DNA of 64,000 bases from Segetibacter aerophilus (GCF_007991655.1 NZ_BJYT01000015.1:41102-105101), one strand, 5' to 3'; counted from the first letter of the stretch, positions 19,134-28,782 are shown. Numbers and translations: made by a program. Notes: generated by a model from the letters alone, not told the origin.

Positions 19134-19173
19134 AATCTCCTGACCCACTTCTATGGCTTGGGGCCAGGAGATT
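19134..19173 (-). terminator. Terminator of the two-gene fusion-enzyme operon
   Basis: AATCTCCTG at 19134-19142 pairs with CAGGAGATT at 19165-19173, with an inner CCC/GGG pairing. On the minus strand a U run follows. Confidence 0.8.
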
Positions 19174-19193
19174 GCTATTGATTCTTTGATCGT

Positions 19194-21380
19194 TTACATT
19201 GTGATCATTTCCTGTTCTCTAAAAAATCTATCCAAAGCATTATCAAGACCGGGTAGTTCGAACCCTTTTTCAGTGGTAAGCACACTATATGCAGGTCGAG
19301 ATGCTATAAAATTCATTTCCGGCAGTGAGACAGCTTTAAAATGTTTGGGATTATAGCCGCTTCTGCTTGCCACTTCGTAAGCCAACATTGCCCAGCTAAT
19401 ACTGCCTTTATTTGAAATGTTCCAAATACCATTTGCCTCGTCTAACAATAAATCAAGTGTAGTGTGTACAAGGTCGGGGACATAAGTGGGCGAGACAATT
19501 ACATCATTAGGCGCCGCAAACTCCTGTTCGATTGAAAAAGCTTTTAGCGCCTCATGTACAAAGTTCAATTTGTCCCACGGTCCAAAGAATGCGCCGGTTC
19601 TAATAATTAGCGCATCAGGGTCATTTTTCAACACATTCTCCTCCGCCATTGCCTTACTCTGGCCATACACATTTAAAGGGGCAACAAAGTCGCTCTCGAG
19701 GTAAGGATTGTTCTTTTTTCCATCGAAAACCAGGTCTGAAGAATAAGTAACAAACTGAACGCCGTACTTTCTGCAGACAGTTGAAAGAAACTTAGGAGCA
19801 ACACTATTTACCATGAAACAATTTTCTGCTTCATTTTCTGCTTCGTCAATTTTAGAGTATCCCGCAGTATTAATAATCGCCCACGGATTGTAATGCTTCA
19901 CCATTCTTTCAATATCCGCCAGATCTGATATGTCAACTTCTTGACGACCTAGTGTTATGTGATGAATACCACGCAGGTTACAAATGCGAGTAAAAGCGGC
20001 TGCGAGTGTGCCTGTCTTTCCAATAATAATTAAAGGGTTTCCCTGGGCTTTCTTCACAGGCGGACAGGTGGTAGTTAAATCCTCCAACTGGTATGTAACC
20101 GCACAGGATCTTTTCCACCAACCCTCTTCTTTTAGAACAGGGTGGTTGAATTCATTTCCCTCTGCAAGTGATTTAACAAGTTTAGTTAAAGCTGTTGGTC
20201 TTGGTTCTGCGAGTGCCCTTACATCATATAATCCCGGCTCGTAAATTCCAACCGGCTTTGTTAGCAGACTACACCAGTCAAACGATCCTAAAAGTGCCCA
20301 GGCTGTTATTGCTCTTATGTCTGCGCCTTCATCTTTTAATTTGTTTACCGCAGCCCAGATGTAGTTAAACCATCTTAATTGTTCCTCACGCGTACAATGC
20401 AGATGAACTTCGGTAATAGCAATAGGTAAATGAAAACGTTCCCACACTTCCTTAAACAACACTTCAGGCCCCTGATTCCTTCCAACCCGTACTGCTTCAA
20501 CGTCTGCATAAACATCTATCCCGTTTCCTCCAACAGCATGAGCTGGAAACTTCTCGATCCTTTCATCTATATACCGTTCGGAAGTAACATAGTGATTAAC
20601 ACCCATTATATCCGGAGGGCAAGGGTTTTCTTCGAAAAATTTAAAATCTGCCTCAGAAAGGCCCTCACCAATAAGATAGCCCCATAAAGAATGATCCTTA
20701 TTGATTTTACCCGAAAGGATGTCGAACGACAACCAGCGGCGTTTATTTTCGAAGTCAGCCTGGTATCTTAGCTTATAAGAACTTTGAGTTTTGCCTATGT
20801 CTTCTGTTTGAACAAGCTTTGCGTTAGGGTTTACCTTCCGAATCGCTTGCATAGCAAGAATAGTCCCTTTACATTCAGCAAGTAAAATCTTCAGAAAATC
20901 TAAAGTGTTGGCTCTGTGTGGGTACCAGTGACCATAAAGACCGCAGAAACGAGCCGTAGTCAACGGTTCATTTACTGGAGTATAGTAGGTTAGCCAAGGG
21001 AATTGTTCCGCTACTTTTCCTGCATATTGACCAAGACCTTCTGCAAAAGAGCCGTCAAAAAAATCAGCATACACAGGGCCGCTTCCATGATGAACCAAGC
21101 CGGCAATGGGTTCAATGCCGGCTTGCTTTAATTCATTTAATCTTGCTGTTGAGTAACTCCAATCGATTATTTCATCTTTTTGCGGCGCATGCTTTTCCCA
21201 AAGAATTGGATAGCGAAGCGCTTTAATCCCTAGTTCTGAAAATCTTTTTATATCCTCAGACCCTCTTTTATAATGACCAGAAAGAACTAACTGGTCCATG
21301 TAATTATCTTCAACCCTATTGAGAGAACATTCAAGCCCGCCCCATATCTCAATTCTGTTTCTGGTAAACTCTGTCTTCAT
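19194..21380 (-). CDS. Family 1 glycosidase fused to an RmlD-type sugar-nucleotide reductase
   Basis: This is a 728-aa two-domain protein. Residues 1 to about 400 are a glycoside hydrolase family 1 barrel with the acid/base Glu in YTPVNEPLTT (E138) and the candidate nucleophile Glu in AITEVH (E324). Residues from about 445 to the end are an RmlD/SDR domain: IIIGKTGTLAAAF for nucleotide binding, TYSSDLVFDGKK, and the catalytic YGQSK (Y572, K576). RmlD makes dTDP-rhamnose from the 4-keto intermediate. Here the substrate is unknown. ATG 21380 is preferred because the frame upstream of it only overlaps the preceding gene. It overlaps that gene by 32 bases, so the two are translationally coupled. 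Confidence 0.85.
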   Translation of the reverse strand: MKTEFTRNRIEIWGGLECSLNRVEDNYMDQLVLSGHYKRGSEDIKRFSELGIKALRYPILWEKHAPQKDEIIDWSYSTARLNELKQAGIEPIAGLVHHGSGPVYADFFDGSFAEGLGQYAGKVAEQFPWLTYYTPVNEPLTTARFCGLYGHWYPHRANTLDFLKILLAECKGTILAMQAIRKVNPNAKLVQTEDIGKTQSSYKLRYQADFENKRRWLSFDILSGKINKDHSLWGYLIGEGLSEADFKFFEENPCPPDIMGVNHYVTSERYIDERIEKFPAHAVGGNGIDVYADVEAVRVGRNQGPEVLFKEVWERFHLPIAITEVHLHCTREEQLRWFNYIWAAVNKLKDEGADIRAITAWALLGSFDWCSLLTKPVGIYEPGLYDVRALAEPRPTALTKLVKSLAEGNEFNHPVLKEEGWWKRSCAVTYQLEDLTTTCPPVKKAQGNPLIIIGKTGTLAAAFTRICNLRGIHHITLGRQEVDISDLADIERMVKHYNPWAIINTAGYSKIDEAENEAENCFMVNSVAPKFLSTVCRKYGVQFVTYSSDLVFDGKKNNPYLESDFVAPLNVYGQSKAMAEENVLKNDPDALIIRTGAFFGPWDKLNFVHEALKAFSIEQEFAAPNDVIVSPTYVPDLVHTTLDLLLDEANGIWNISNKGSISWAMLAYEVASRSGYNPKHFKAVSLPEMNFIASRPAYSVLTTEKGFELPGLDNALDRFFREQEMITM

Positions 21381-23697
21381 CTGTGTGCAGTTTGGTGGAC
21401 AATTCGGACTGCATGATCTTCTTAAACGTAGAAAGTGCCTGCGCAACAACCTGGTCCATATTATAGTAACGGTAAGTGGCTAGTCGACCCACGAAATAAG
21501 TGTTGGTTAGCTGGTTTGCCAAAGCAGCGTACTTTTTATATAACAGTTCGTTCTCTGGTCTCGGAACCGGATAATAAGGATCTCCTGTTGCTTCTGGGTA
21601 CTCATACACTAAAGTCGTCTTATCATGTTTTTGCCCGGTTAAGTGTTTGAATTCTGTAATTCTTGTAAATCCATAATCATTAGGATAATTTATAGTACCG
21701 GTTTCCTGGAACTGTGACGTCTCTAGTGTTTCGAATTTGAAACGCAATGACCTGTAGGGAAGCCTACCATATTTGTAATTGAAAAATTCATCTACCGGTC
21801 CGGTGAAAATCAGCTTTCTAAATTTCACTTCATTCATCACTTCTTCATAATCCGTGTTCAACATGATTTTTATGTTCGGATGCGAAAGCATCTTTTCAAA
21901 CATTTTTGTATAACCATGAGCAGGCATCGCCTGGAAAGTATCGGTGAAGTAGCGGTCGTCTTTATTTGTTCTTGTTGGTACTCTTGCGGTTACTGAAGCA
22001 TCCAGTTCAGAAGGATCTAAATCCCATTGCTTGCGGGTATATCCCCTGAAGAATTTCTCATACAATTCTCTGCCTACTTTGCTCACCACTACATCTTCAG
22101 AAGTTTTAACCGGGTACACTTTTTCAGCTCTTGACGCAAGAAACTCTTCAACCTCCAGTCCGTTTAGATTCAAGCCATAATACTTGTTAATTGTATTTAG
22201 GTTGATTGGAATTGGAAGGAGTTGACCATCTACATTGGCTAATACTTTGTGCTGGTAGTTGCGCCAACCTGTAAACTTGCTTAGATGGTTAAAGACATCA
22301 GCAGAATTTGTATGGAAAATGTGCGGACCGTACTTATGTACCAGAATGCCATCTTCATTGTAATAATCATATGCATTACCGCCGATATGATTTCTTTTAT
22401 CTATTATTAAAATCTTCTTATTGCCAACAGAAGCCAATCTTTCCGCAAGCACACTACCTGCGAAGCCAGCGCCAACAATCAGATAATCATAAGTGTATTT
22501 CTCTGATGCTCTTGCAACAGTCTTGTTTTTCTTCTGATTAGCTATTGTTGCGTTGATCCTTTTCAGCATTTCCATAAAAGTTGAACTCCAGCTTTTGTCT
22601 GCGAGGAATTCATCCACCTCAGGGAGCCAATTGCTTCTGTTCATCTTCATGTATTCCTCTGCCGCTGCTACAAACTCTTCTGCAGTAGATCCTATTTTTA
22701 CAATGCCTTTGTTCCCATAAGGATTAATGACATCAGTAATAGGAGTAGAAACTACAGGAACGCCTGCAGCTAAATATTCAGGAGTTTTTGTTGGGCTAAT
22801 AAATCTTGTTGATTCATTTATCGCAAAAGGAATTAACGCTACGTCCCAACCAGAAACATAATGAGGTAACTCGTCGTAACTCTTTCCTCCTAGTAGGTGC
22901 ACGTTAGATTGTTTAGGTAAGGAGTCGCGATTAATTTTAACTACAGGACCTAGTAAAACAAAGTTCCACTCGGGCTTTAATTCTGCCATTCTCTTCACTA
23001 ATTCTATATCGAACCTTTCATCTATCACACCATAAAAACCTAGTTTAGGTCCAGCGATATTTTTTTGGTCTGCGGGCTCTTCTTTCACAGTTCTGGCCTG
23101 CTCGAAATGTTTTTTATCTATGCTGCTTGGAAATGCGTGTATATTTTTATGCTTGTCTTTTTTATAATCGTATAAACATTGACCACCGGTAAAAACAATA
23201 TCAGCTTTTTTAAACAAATCATTTTCAAAGTCTGTAAGCCTTGCCGGAGCATTTTTGAAATGAGACAACTCATCCATGCAATCATATATAGTAAGAGCAG
23301 GCTTAATATGAGCTGAAAAAGCAAGTGCCATTGGTGTATAATACCAGAAAATCAAGTCATCCAAATTCTTGTTCTTCAAAAAACGGTCTAATAAACTCTT
23401 TTGTAATCTTTCAGTCTCGTCATGAGAAATACCGTTTGGAAGATGTGGCCTTACTATCCAGAGGTTATCAGCTTTTGGAGTAAAAGATAAAGTAGGTTCA
23501 CCTGGAGCATCATGATAAGGCTCTTCAACAAAGTAGACGGTAAACATAGTAGCAAAACGAGAAAGAAGGTGTTGAGGACGCTGGTAAACGAAGTCCCATC
23601 GTAGGTGAGAAAAACAAATAAGGGTAGATGGATTATTTGAATGTCCGTCTAAGTTGTAGCCATTATTGGTTTTAAAAAAACTGTTTGTTACCTCCAT
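21349..23697 (-). CDS. Glycosyltransferase fused to UDP-galactopyranose mutase
   Basis: This is a 782-aa fusion. Residues 1 to about 390 are a GT-B glycosyltransferase of GT4/GumK-like type (FSHLRWDFVYQRPQHLLSRF near the start and ESTRFISPTKTPEYLAAG as the donor-binding region). Residues 401 to about 770 are UDP-galactopyranose mutase: FAD motif IVGAGFAGSVLAERLA, HKYGPHIFHT, FFRGYTRKQW and the C-terminal GRLATYRYYNMDQV. All parts look intact. The mutase makes UDP-galactofuranose from UDP-galactopyranose, and the fused transferase may use it. No wider polysaccharide cluster is near. Confidence 0.9.
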   Translation of the reverse strand: MEVTNSFFKTNNGYNLDGHSNNPSTLICFSHLRWDFVYQRPQHLLSRFATMFTVYFVEEPYHDAPGEPTLSFTPKADNLWIVRPHLPNGISHDETERLQKSLLDRFLKNKNLDDLIFWYYTPMALAFSAHIKPALTIYDCMDELSHFKNAPARLTDFENDLFKKADIVFTGGQCLYDYKKDKHKNIHAFPSSIDKKHFEQARTVKEEPADQKNIAGPKLGFYGVIDERFDIELVKRMAELKPEWNFVLLGPVVKINRDSLPKQSNVHLLGGKSYDELPHYVSGWDVALIPFAINESTRFISPTKTPEYLAAGVPVVSTPITDVINPYGNKGIVKIGSTAEEFVAAAEEYMKMNRSNWLPEVDEFLADKSWSSTFMEMLKRINATIANQKKNKTVARASEKYTYDYLIVGAGFAGSVLAERLASVGNKKILIIDKRNHIGGNAYDYYNEDGILVHKYGPHIFHTNSADVFNHLSKFTGWRNYQHKVLANVDGQLLPIPINLNTINKYYGLNLNGLEVEEFLASRAEKVYPVKTSEDVVVSKVGRELYEKFFRGYTRKQWDLDPSELDASVTARVPTRTNKDDRYFTDTFQAMPAHGYTKMFEKMLSHPNIKIMLNTDYEEVMNEVKFRKLIFTGPVDEFFNYKYGRLPYRSLRFKFETLETSQFQETGTINYPNDYGFTRITEFKHLTGQKHDKTTLVYEYPEATGDPYYPVPRPENELLYKKYAALANQLTNTYFVGRLATYRYYNMDQVVAQALSTFKKIMQSELSTKLHTDEDRVYQKQN

Positions 23698-24177
23698 AGT
23701 TCAATGTTATATTTTAAGGTCAGAGATAGTGATACGCACATATATAGTATTAAATACGTGCCATTCTTTTTTACTTAGGAAATACATTAAAAATTCGTAA
23801 TATCAAACTTTTTGAAAGTGTTTAAATTAAAAGCCAGAGAGGTAGTGTGGAAATAACTGCACAAACGTTTAAACTTTGAAAGAGAAGAACTAAACAGTTT
23901 TAATCGGGGTTTTTTTAGAAAAACGGGTAAAAGAGAGTAAACTACCATTTAGGGAAAATTGGAAGTTTGATTAGGTACTTTCGGTTTTAACCGTTCAGTA
24001 CTTTAGGCTACTTAAAGAAAAGACTGGAGTTTAGCAGCTGACATATGCCGCATTATAATGATTTTCGGCTGAATGATCCTTTCCTAGATTTTCTAAATAT
24101 GCCTGAATATCGTTTGAACCTACAAATGAAAAATGCATCCGGTAGGGGATGCATTTTTATATTAGTTTGAAGAAAGG
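23698..24177. other. 480-base intergenic region
   Basis: This A/T-rich spacer lies upstream of the mutase fusion and downstream of ytxJ (both minus). It contains the ytxJ terminator (24129-24158) and a 41-codon open frame at 24045-24170 that overlaps it and is probably not a gene. No tRNA or repeat copy was seen. Confidence 0.5.
24129..24158 (-). terminator. Terminator downstream of ytxJ
   Basis: AAAAATGCATCC at 24129-24140 pairs perfectly with GGATGCATTTTT at 24147-24158. It lies just after the minus-strand ytxJ stop. Confidence 0.85.
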
Positions 24178-24510
24178 TTAAGCAGATACCTGCTCTTTTA
24201 TTTCGTCCATTGAGATGGAACCGTGACTTTCGTCATATATACATTCTCCGTTTTTTATTAAAAGTATTTGAGGGCTTTCGTGAAAGACACTAAACTCAGA
24301 AGATATCTTATTGCTAATACCGCGGTGCGCGATAAGGTCGAGAAAGTAAAAATCGGCGTTGTCGGGAGCTGCACTTCTTTCAAGTCTTCCTTTTGCCATC
24401 GCACTAATGCTACAGCGGGTACTATGTTTAAAAATTACCTGCGGTTTTAACTTTGATTGTTCTTTAATAACATTCAATTGATCCTCACTTTTCAGTTCGA
24501 TCCAGTTCAT
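24178..24510 (-). CDS. ytxJ: Bacillithiol-system redox protein YtxJ
   Basis: This is a 110-aa thioredoxin-fold protein of the YtxJ/DUF2847 family, which is linked to bacillithiol redox chemistry in Bacillus and in many Bacteroidota. The motif FKHSTRCSISAMAKGRLE holds the single conserved Cys (TRCSIS), YFLDLIAHRGISNKI follows, and HESPQILLIKNGE is the cis-Pro region. The start at 24510 is fixed by AGGAG five bases upstream, a rare clear Shine-Dalgarno in this window. A longer frame to 24618 lacks such a site. It is divergent from mpl. Confidence 0.88.
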   Translation of the reverse strand: MNWIELKSEDQLNVIKEQSKLKPQVIFKHSTRCSISAMAKGRLERSAAPDNADFYFLDLIAHRGISNKISSEFSVFHESPQILLIKNGECIYDESHGSISMDEIKEQVSA

Positions 24511-24734
24511 AATATCTCCTCTTTTAAATGTAAACTCTACTAAAAAATTATCCCTTATAAAAATAACGCGGGTTATGAGAAGGGCAACTTCCCTGGCGAC
24601 TTGAAGCGCAAGATACAAGCATGCTGCTGAAGAGTATCACTGTAGCGATTGCAATAAATGTCTTTTTCATAGTTTATTTTATTAGACAAATAAACGGTTA
24701 TTTTGCACGGAATATTTCAAAGATAAAAAAATTA

Positions 24735-26099
24735 ATGAAAGTTCACTTTATATCAATTGGTGGCAGTGTTATGCACCAGTTAGCAATTGCTCTAAAAAGA
24801 AAAGGCTACGAGGTAACTGGAACTGACGATGAGATTTTTGAACCAAGCAGATCAAACTTAGAAAAAGAAGGGTTGTTGCCTAAATCGATGGGTTGGAACA
24901 CCGATTTAATTAATCCTGAGCTTGAAGCAGTTATCCTGGGAATGCATGCAAAAAGTGATAATCCCGAAATAGAAAAAGCCCGTCAATTAGGTTTAAAGCT
25001 CTACTCATTTCCCGAATATATTTACAAAGAAAGTACATTAAAAACACGCGTCGTAGTAGGAGGAAGTCATGGAAAAACTACCACTACCAGTATGATCATG
25101 CAGGTGTTAAATTATGCACAAAAGCAGTTTGACTACCTGGTAGGAGCTCGGTTGGAAGGGTTCGATCAGTCAGTCAATATAACCGATGCACCAGTCATAG
25201 TTTGTGAGGGAGACGAGTACCCAGCAAGTGTGATTGAGAAGAGGCCAAAATTCCATTTTCTTTTTCCTCATATAGCTATCATCACCGGCATTGCCTGGGA
25301 TCATATCAATGTCTTTCCAACGTTTGACAATTATCTCGAGCAGTTTAAAATTTTTATAGATAAGATTGAACCTAAAGGACATTTGATATACAACGAAACC
25401 GACGAAATACTGAACAAGTTGGTTTTGCAAAATAGACGGGAAGACATTCACCTTCAGCCCTATGCAATTCCCATGCATACAATTGAAAACGGACGAACTA
25501 CCGTTAGCATTGAAGAAACGACCGGTCCGTTAAAAGTCTTTGGAGATCACAATCTTCTTAATCTTAACGCGGCCTGGTATGCTTGCAAATACCTTGATGT
25601 AGGCTCTCAGACGTTTGTAGAGGCAATGGCAACTTTTACCGGTGCGAGCAAACGGCTTGAGAAGATTGGTGAAAATGATAGCACCATTGTTTATCGTGAT
25701 TTTGCACACGCTCCAAGTAAGGTAAAAGCAACCATTGATGCTGTAAAACAACAATTTCCGAACAGGCAATTAGTGGCTGTTTTGGAACTGCATACATTCA
25801 GCAGCCTGAATGAAGAATTCATGAGGGAATATGCAGGCGCACTTGACAAGGCGGATAAAGCGGCAGTGTTTTATTCGCATCACGCATTGCAACTTAAACG
25901 AATGCCAGATTTACCAAAAGAAGTGGTTAAGAATGGTTTCAATAAAGATGGCCTTGATGTTATCACAGATAAAAGCCAATTGTCTTCCTGGCTCTCGGGG
26001 CAAAAGTATGAAAATTCGAATCTGGTCTTGATGAGCAGCGGCAATTATGACGGCTTAGATATTAACGGTTTTGCTGAAAAGATAACGGCTGCCAAATAA
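24735..26099 (+). CDS. mpl: UDP-N-acetylmuramate:L-Ala-gamma-D-Glu-meso-DAP ligase (Mpl type)
   Basis: This Mur-ligase-family enzyme attaches recycled tripeptide to UDP-MurNAc. The motifs are MKVHFISIGGSVMHQLAIAL at the start (nucleotide-binding N-domain), VVGGSHGKTTTTSMIMQ (ATP P-loop), CEGDEYPAS, GIAWDHINVF (central domain) and DFAHAPSKVKATIDAV (C-domain). The length of 454 aa fits Mpl. MurC is a close relative, but the N-terminus and the CEGDEYP segment favour Mpl. ATG 24735 was chosen because the upstream extension is hydrophobic and atypical. Confidence 0.88.
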   Translation: MKVHFISIGGSVMHQLAIALKRKGYEVTGTDDEIFEPSRSNLEKEGLLPKSMGWNTDLINPELEAVILGMHAKSDNPEIEKARQLGLKLYSFPEYIYKESTLKTRVVVGGSHGKTTTTSMIMQVLNYAQKQFDYLVGARLEGFDQSVNITDAPVIVCEGDEYPASVIEKRPKFHFLFPHIAIITGIAWDHINVFPTFDNYLEQFKIFIDKIEPKGHLIYNETDEILNKLVLQNRREDIHLQPYAIPMHTIENGRTTVSIEETTGPLKVFGDHNLLNLNAAWYACKYLDVGSQTFVEAMATFTGASKRLEKIGENDSTIVYRDFAHAPSKVKATIDAVKQQFPNRQLVAVLELHTFSSLNEEFMREYAGALDKADKAAVFYSHHALQLKRMPDLPKEVVKNGFNKDGLDVITDKSQLSSWLSGQKYENSNLVLMSSGNYDGLDINGFAEKITAAK

Positions 26100-26154
26100 G
26101 AAATAATACAGATTTTTGCATAAACTATTTAATACCCGTTTTGAATAATCGTAC

Positions 26155-26925
26155 ATGAAATTAGAACTAAAAAGACCTATTGCTTTTATTGATCTGGAAA
26201 CTACTGGAACTAACCTTGCCGTAGATAGAATTGTTGAAATCGCCATGGTGAAAGTAGGCATCGATGGAAGCCGTCATACAAAAAGAAGGTTGATCAATCC
26301 ATTAATGCCTATACCAAAATCGTCAAGCGACATACACGGAATTACAGACGAAATGGTGAAAGACGCTCCTTCGTTTAAACAGGTAGCAAATGAAATAAAA
26401 CAGTTTATCGACCAGTGTGATTTGGGAGGCTACAATAGCAACCGGTTCGATATACCGATGCTGGTCGAAGAATTTTTAAGATCGGGACTTGAATTTTCGA
26501 TTGATGGTAGAAAGCTAATTGATGTGCAACGGGTTTTTCATATGATGGAGCAAAGAACTTTGAGCGCTGCCTATAAATTCTATTGCCAAAAAACGTTAGA
26601 AGGAGCACACGGAGCTGAAGCCGATGCAGCAGCTACCGCTGAAATTCTGGAAGCGCAGATTGAGAGATACCCTGAAATTGGTGTGACCCTTGAATCAATT
26701 TGCAGCTTTTGTGGTGAAGAAGATATGGTTGACTTTGCCCGTCGTTTTGTGAGGGTCGATTGTAAGGAAGTATTCAACTTCGGTAAGCATAAAGGCCGGT
26801 GTGTAGAAGACGTTTTAAAAGCTGAACCTCAATATTATGATTGGATGATGAAAGGTGATTTTCCGTTACACACAAAACAAAAGCTTACAGAGATTATGAA
26901 GCGCTCTTTATTGAAAAAAGTTTAA
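26155..26925 (+). CDS. DnaQ-like 3'-5' exonuclease
   Basis: This is a DEDDh exonuclease of the DNA polymerase III epsilon/ExoX family. Exo I is AFIDLETTGTNL (Asp, Glu), Exo II GGYNSNRFDIPML (Asp) and Exo III HGAEADAAATAEI (His, Asp). The C-terminal part has FGKHKGRCVEDVL and YYDWMMKGDFP, the small ExoX-like C-terminal domain with FGKxKG. The length of 256 aa matches stand-alone Bacteroidota exonucleases. Roles in proofreading or repair are inferred. It is followed closely by a GT2 gene on the same strand. Confidence 0.88.
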   Translation: MKLELKRPIAFIDLETTGTNLAVDRIVEIAMVKVGIDGSRHTKRRLINPLMPIPKSSSDIHGITDEMVKDAPSFKQVANEIKQFIDQCDLGGYNSNRFDIPMLVEEFLRSGLEFSIDGRKLIDVQRVFHMMEQRTLSAAYKFYCQKTLEGAHGAEADAAATAEILEAQIERYPEIGVTLESICSFCGEEDMVDFARRFVRVDCKEVFNFGKHKGRCVEDVLKAEPQYYDWMMKGDFPLHTKQKLTEIMKRSLLKKV

Positions 26926-27001
26926 GTGTAATTTAGTTTTAAGAATACTTTCGTAGTAGAACATAATTTGTACATTCGGTCACAACTAACCTCTGCTGTT
27001 T

Positions 27002-27778
27002 TTGGAAAAAATTGTAATCATACCCACCTACAATGAAAAGGAAAACATTGCTAATATTATTAAAGCAATTTTTTCGCTTCAGCAGGGATATCACCTGTTA
27101 ATAATCGACGACGGATCACCCGATGGAACAGCAGATATCGTAAAGGATTTGATGGAAGTGTATGATGGGCAACTTTTCTTAGAAGAAAGATCAGGTAAGC
27201 AAGGTTTAGGCACCGCTTATATACACGGTTTCAAATGGAGTATTTCAAGGGGTTATAATTTCATTTTCGAAATGGATGCGGATTTTTCACATCGTCCTAT
27301 CGACCTTGAAAGGTTATACACTGCCTGTAGATATGAAGGTGCAGATGTAGCTGTTGGTAGTCGTTATGTAGAAGGAGGAAGAATTGATAACTGGCCATGG
27401 GACAGGATGTTTTATTCAAAAGGGGGCGCACTATATACGCAATTAATTACCTGGATGCCAATCAAAGATCCAACGGCAGGATTTGTATGTTATAAAAGAG
27501 AAGTGCTTCAAAACATCAATTTCAAGCAGATTAAATTTGTCGGATATGCCTTCCAGATCGAAATGAAGTTTGCTGCCTGGAAGCTTAAATTTAAAATAAA
27601 AGAAGTGCCAATCGTCTTTACTGATAGAAAAGATGGAGCTTCTAAAATGAGTAAAGGAATTATAAAGGAAGGTGTCTTAGGGGTTTTGAAAATTCAGTTT
27701 CGCAGCGTATTCAAAGATTATCGTCGCCGCGTTAGAAACCCATCTGAAGTGGCTGTGCCTAACCAGTTTAAGGTGTAA
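27002..27778 (+). CDS. Polyprenol-phosphate sugar transferase (GT2, Dpm1-like)
   Basis: This GT2 enzyme transfers a sugar, probably mannose or glucose, from a nucleotide to polyprenol phosphate at the inner membrane. It begins MEKIVIIPTYNEKENIANII. It has the nucleotide site DDGSPDGTADIV, the metal-binding MDADFSHRP and the DPTAGFVCYKREVL block. There is no membrane anchor, as in soluble Dpm1-like members. The start is TTG at 27002: no ATG exists between it and the preceding in-frame stop. The sugar is inferred only from the family. Confidence 0.85.
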   Translation: MEKIVIIPTYNEKENIANIIKAIFSLQQGYHLLIIDDGSPDGTADIVKDLMEVYDGQLFLEERSGKQGLGTAYIHGFKWSISRGYNFIFEMDADFSHRPIDLERLYTACRYEGADVAVGSRYVEGGRIDNWPWDRMFYSKGGALYTQLITWMPIKDPTAGFVCYKREVLQNINFKQIKFVGYAFQIEMKFAAWKLKFKIKEVPIVFTDRKDGASKMSKGIIKEGVLGVLKIQFRSVFKDYRRRVRNPSEVAVPNQFKV

Positions 27779-27849
27779 TCCATTCTTGTCTCAAATACAT
27801 TTAAAGTAAACCTTCCCGCTCAAATTTATCTACAGCTTTTCCGTTGCCC

Positions 27850-27857
27850 TATATTTG
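27850..27857 (+). promoter_or_regulatory. -7 box TATATTTG abutting the EamA transporter start
   Basis: This is a perfect TAnnTTTG box. CGCTTC separates it from the ATG at 27864, leaving almost no room for a leader. The -33 element is unclear. Confidence 0.5.
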
Positions 27858-27863
27858 CGCTTC

Positions 27864-28751
27864 ATGAAGAATGCTTTACTTAAGCTGCATATAGCAGTAT
27901 TCTTATGGGGCTTCACGGGCGTCTTAGGTAGGTTAATTTCCCTCAACGAAGGTTTACTAGTTTGGTATCGCCTAATTATCACGATAGCTACTTTATACTT
28001 TTTGATGCGGGCGAAAAAGCAGCTTGAATCCGTGTCTCCAAAACAACGCTGGCAACTGTTCGGCATAGGTGGACTTCTTGCTTTCCATTGGTGCTTTTTT
28101 TATGGAAGCATCAAATACTCAAATGTATCTATTGCTTTAACCTGCCTTTCTTCCACCGGTTTATTTACGGCTCTTCTTGAACCTCTATTATCGAAAAAGA
28201 AGTTAATTCTAACAGAAGTTCTTTTAGGAATGCTAGCCATTGTCGGCATCTATCTTATTTTTCATTTTGATCCCCGGTACAAAATAGGAATAATCCTTGG
28301 CGTAGTTGCCGCCTTGCTCACTTGCATTTTTTCCGTTCTAAATAAAAACCAGGTCTCCTACAACGCACCTCGAACAGTGATGTTATACGAGTTGTGCGGA
28401 GGCTTTTTATTGCTGACCGTTTTAATGCCTTTTTACCTTTATTTTCTGCCAACCGATCATTGGATTCCGTTAAAGCCCGATTTTTTTTGGCTGGTATTAT
28501 TAAGCTGGGTTTGCACAATTACTGCTATGGATTTCTCATTGCAAGCTTTGCAAAAAATATCGGCTTTTACTCAAAACCTTACGCTGAACCTTGAACCTGT
28601 TTATGGAATTATACTTGCATTTGTTGTGTATAACGAGAATAAGTATTTAAGCAAGTGGTTCTATTATGGCTTTGGTTTAATACTCTTAGCTGTGGTGCTG
28701 CAAATGCTGCGTGTTATCAAGAGTCGAAAGGATTTGGTTAGCGTTAGGTAA
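27864..28751 (+). CDS. EamA/DMT-family transporter
   Basis: This is an integral membrane protein with about ten hydrophobic helices in two EamA repeats. The first runs from MKNALLKLHIAVFLWGFTGV to about residue 140, the second from about 150 to the end. It has typical DMT features (LAFHWCFFYGSIKYSNVSIA, TCIFSVLNKN, FTQNLTLNLEPVYG). Family members export metabolites or amino acids, and the substrate cannot be told. ATG 27864 was preferred over TTG 27855, which lies inside a perfect promoter box. Confidence 0.88.
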   Translation: MKNALLKLHIAVFLWGFTGVLGRLISLNEGLLVWYRLIITIATLYFLMRAKKQLESVSPKQRWQLFGIGGLLAFHWCFFYGSIKYSNVSIALTCLSSTGLFTALLEPLLSKKKLILTEVLLGMLAIVGIYLIFHFDPRYKIGIILGVVAALLTCIFSVLNKNQVSYNAPRTVMLYELCGGFLLLTVLMPFYLYFLPTDHWIPLKPDFFWLVLLSWVCTITAMDFSLQALQKISAFTQNLTLNLEPVYGIILAFVVYNENKYLSKWFYYGFGLILLAVVLQMLRVIKSRKDLVSVR

Positions 28752-28782
28752 GGGGTGTAAAACTCCTTCATGGTATTGTTTT

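Larger units (their letters stand above)
18894..19193. other. 300-base convergent intergenic region with repeat and terminator
   Basis: It holds the inverted type 2 repeat copy at 18937-18951 and the terminator stem at 19134-19173. No further gene was seen. Confidence 0.6.

Noticed and set aside
21381..21449. Longer N-terminus for the GH1-RmlD protein
   Set aside because: The extra residues (MLRRHFLRLRRSCSPNC...) read through the end of the upstream gene in another frame and do not resemble family starts.
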